A stretch of 64,000 nucleotides of DNA from Leucaena leucocephala (Eukaryota; Streptophyta; Magnoliopsida; Fabales; Fabaceae), in contig CM073520.1 in NCBI GenBank assembly GCA_037074615.1, positions 31,305,527 through 31,369,526 of the forward strand. Reading direction: 5' to 3'. Position 1 is the stretch's first letter, and each line of letters opens with the position of its first letter. The notes beneath the pieces are model-generated. The model had not been told where the DNA came from, did not search any database, and saw nothing but the letters and a program-made list of their open reading frames with translations. The position numbers were made by a program, and so were the translations under genes. Shown one piece after another: positions 62,454 through 64,000 of this stretch.

Positions 62454-63843
62454 CCTATTCAGTTCACAGAATTATTGACAAGGTCACAAGGAAAATGTAA
62501 GGTAACGGAACAATAATTATAAGGAAACGTAAGGGATCATGGCATGAATTTATATCTTATCTAGAAAAACTATAAATAAATATGAAATAACCTTTTTATC
62601 TCTATCAAGTCCAAAAAAGAAGGTATAAATGTCTATATGACGATTGATAGAGAGAATAAATACTCATATATTGTCATATAAACATGAATTCGTATTAAAA
62701 AGTTAAAACTATATAACGAGAATTACTTTATTCTTTAATATAATACTTAATTGATGAGTTGATCTTAATTTTATATATAAAACTTATTTTCTATATTTTT
62801 TTTTTTTTGAATTACCCTTATTGATACTCCCTGAACAATAATCAAGAGAGGAAATGAAGATATTGAAAAAAATGATTATAATATTTTAGAAAAAAATATA
62901 TTATATTAACTAACTTAATCTAACCAAATTAATTAAATAGATTCTACATCAGATTAATACATGATTTATTGTAACATGTAATCATAATCATAATTACATT
63001 GGATCTGAATAGGGGAATGCACTAGCATGAAATTGAACCAAACGGGCCAATAATACACACATGATTAGGGAAATGTATGGGTAAAACTAGACAAGTCAAC
63101 CCCTTACCCGATGCCTTGTCTAAAAAATGTATGCCCGATACCTAGTAAAAACCCTAACCATTTTAAGCTAGGCATAGGCAAACTTGCATACTTAAATCGT
63201 GATGTCCTACTTATATTGTGAGAAAAAAATTTACAATCATAAATTTTTAAAATAATACTATATTTATGTATCAAAAATTTAAAAAATATCCATAATCAAC
63301 TAAAAATAAGGTAATAAAAAGATAATTAAAGTCTTGAAGTCCATTAGAATTAAAATGACTTTCAGTCACTAGTAGCCATCATATTCTTCCTTCTAAGTAT
63401 AGCATCTAGGGAAAAAAGTAGAAGAAAAATTGCGTTACATATTATGAAGTAAAATATATAATAGAATTTATGAGTTTTAAAATAAAAAATTACTTGCTGC
63501 AAGTTAAATGACATTTTCTATTTTATCAAAATTATCGAACTCCCAAAATTTGTCAGTTAAATCATTGATAGATCTGCAAAAACATATACAGAACAAAAAC
63601 AGACAAAAGATTAATCATTCTTCCTGTTTGTCCCCCCCCCCCCAAAATGGAAAACTGCATCAGAACAAAAATAGATATAGGATTACAAACAGACATGAAA
63701 TTTGAAGACTACAAATTTCTCCCTATTGTTGCAGGCTACTGCCTATCTAGTGCCTTTAAACTCAAGGGGGGCTGTGAAGTTTGACTTCTTCAAAGTTTAG
63801 CTAATGACCATAATGTAGAGAGATTTCATTGTTTTTACTCCAG
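62451..63843. other. intergenic, C12 run, no supported gene
   Basis: AT-rich sequence with a C12 homopolymer at 63632-63643. A possible acceptor 'attgttgcag' ends at 63734, but every frame after it closes quickly, so at most it would start an untranslated exon. Confidence 0.4.
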
Positions 63844-63956
63844 GAGATGTCATTGGAACCAAATACCTTCTCTGCGCATTGGCTTAATGCACTGAGAATT
63901 TTACTCCCAGAGTGCTTCTTAAAGGAATTGAATCTAAGTTGTCAAAGAGAGATACT
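63844..63956 (+). CDS. possible coding exon of a gene running off the right edge
   Basis: A good acceptor ('gtttttactccag' up to 63843) and a strong donor (GTAAGTAC at 63957) enclose 113 nt that are open in the first frame. The frame reads MSLEPNTFSAHWLNALRILL and then PECFLKELNLSCQREI, with an ATG as its second codon. The base composition is clearly less AT-rich than the flank. I do not recognise the protein. It could be a first coding exon, or chance. Confidence 0.35.
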
Positions 63957-64000
63957 GTAAGTACACTGACAGTGGAGAAATTGAATTATATTTCATTGCG

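Noticed and set aside
1..64000. tRNA, rRNA, CRISPR or prokaryote-like operons
   Set aside because: None was recognised. The intron-containing plant genes and retroelements show this is eukaryotic nuclear DNA. A tRNAscan/Infernal run would be needed to exclude small RNA genes.

Overview
This is a plant nuclear window, most likely from a eudicot. The evidence is strongly AT-rich intergenic DNA, short AT-rich GT-AG introns, and plant-specific gene families. These are a proline-rich PERK receptor kinase, a trichome-birefringence-like (TBL) wall acetyltransferase, oleosin-like lipid-droplet proteins and a BRCT/RING/PHD protein. I cannot name the species from sequence alone.

Layout. 0-3 kb: remnant of an LTR retroelement whose right end abuts the decayed 3' flank of an oleosin-like gene. 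3-7.4 kb: a tandem oleosin-like array with one pseudogene (3678-4459) and one intact gene (6636-7292, 218 aa, full proline knot, unusual 14-residue N-terminal repeats). 7.7-8.9 kb: a 5'-truncated, frameshifted GH81 beta-1,3-glucanase pseudogene. 9.9-10.6 kb: a foldback element with ~240-bp inverted arms; single arms recur near 36.6 and 62.2 kb. 10.6-15.4 kb: AT-rich and gene-free, with a ~360-bp tandem duplication and a Stowaway-like MITE. 16.0-22.0 kb: complete eight-exon PERK gene (756 aa). 22.4-25.1 kb: 5'-truncated RTE-clade LINE just behind PERK. 25.9-26.7 kb: 21-bp minisatellite. 27.3-27.7 kb: second intact oleosin-like gene (minus, 151 aa) with ABRE/TATA-like promoter elements. 29.3-33.2 kb: two-exon TBL gene (minus, 441 aa), AXY4/TBL27-like. 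39.8-40.0 kb: small 70-aa gene with a probable 5'-UTR intron. 41.4-43.8 kb: decayed Ty1/copia-type solo LTR. 48.4-49.2 kb: second 21-bp minisatellite with palindromic ends. 49.4-52.5 kb: essentially full-length but dead RTE LINE with a 21-bp target-site duplication. 55.4-59.9 kb: seven-exon BRCT-RING-PHD gene (minus, 483 aa), resembling Arabidopsis AT1G67180. The right edge holds a possible coding exon of a gene that continues outside.

The genes do not form one pathway. PERK (wall-associated signalling) and TBL (wall polysaccharide O-acetylation) both act in cell-wall biology. The oleosin-like proteins would act on lipid droplets or ER, and the BRCT-RING-PHD protein probably in the nucleus. 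I see no convincing undescribed multi-gene system. The most distinctive signals are the repeat-expanded oleosin-like array, the LINE insertion with a paralogous empty site in the same window, and the paired 21-bp minisatellites with palindromic ends. Splice sites were placed by eye from reading phase and GT/AG signals. No alignment or database search was run.
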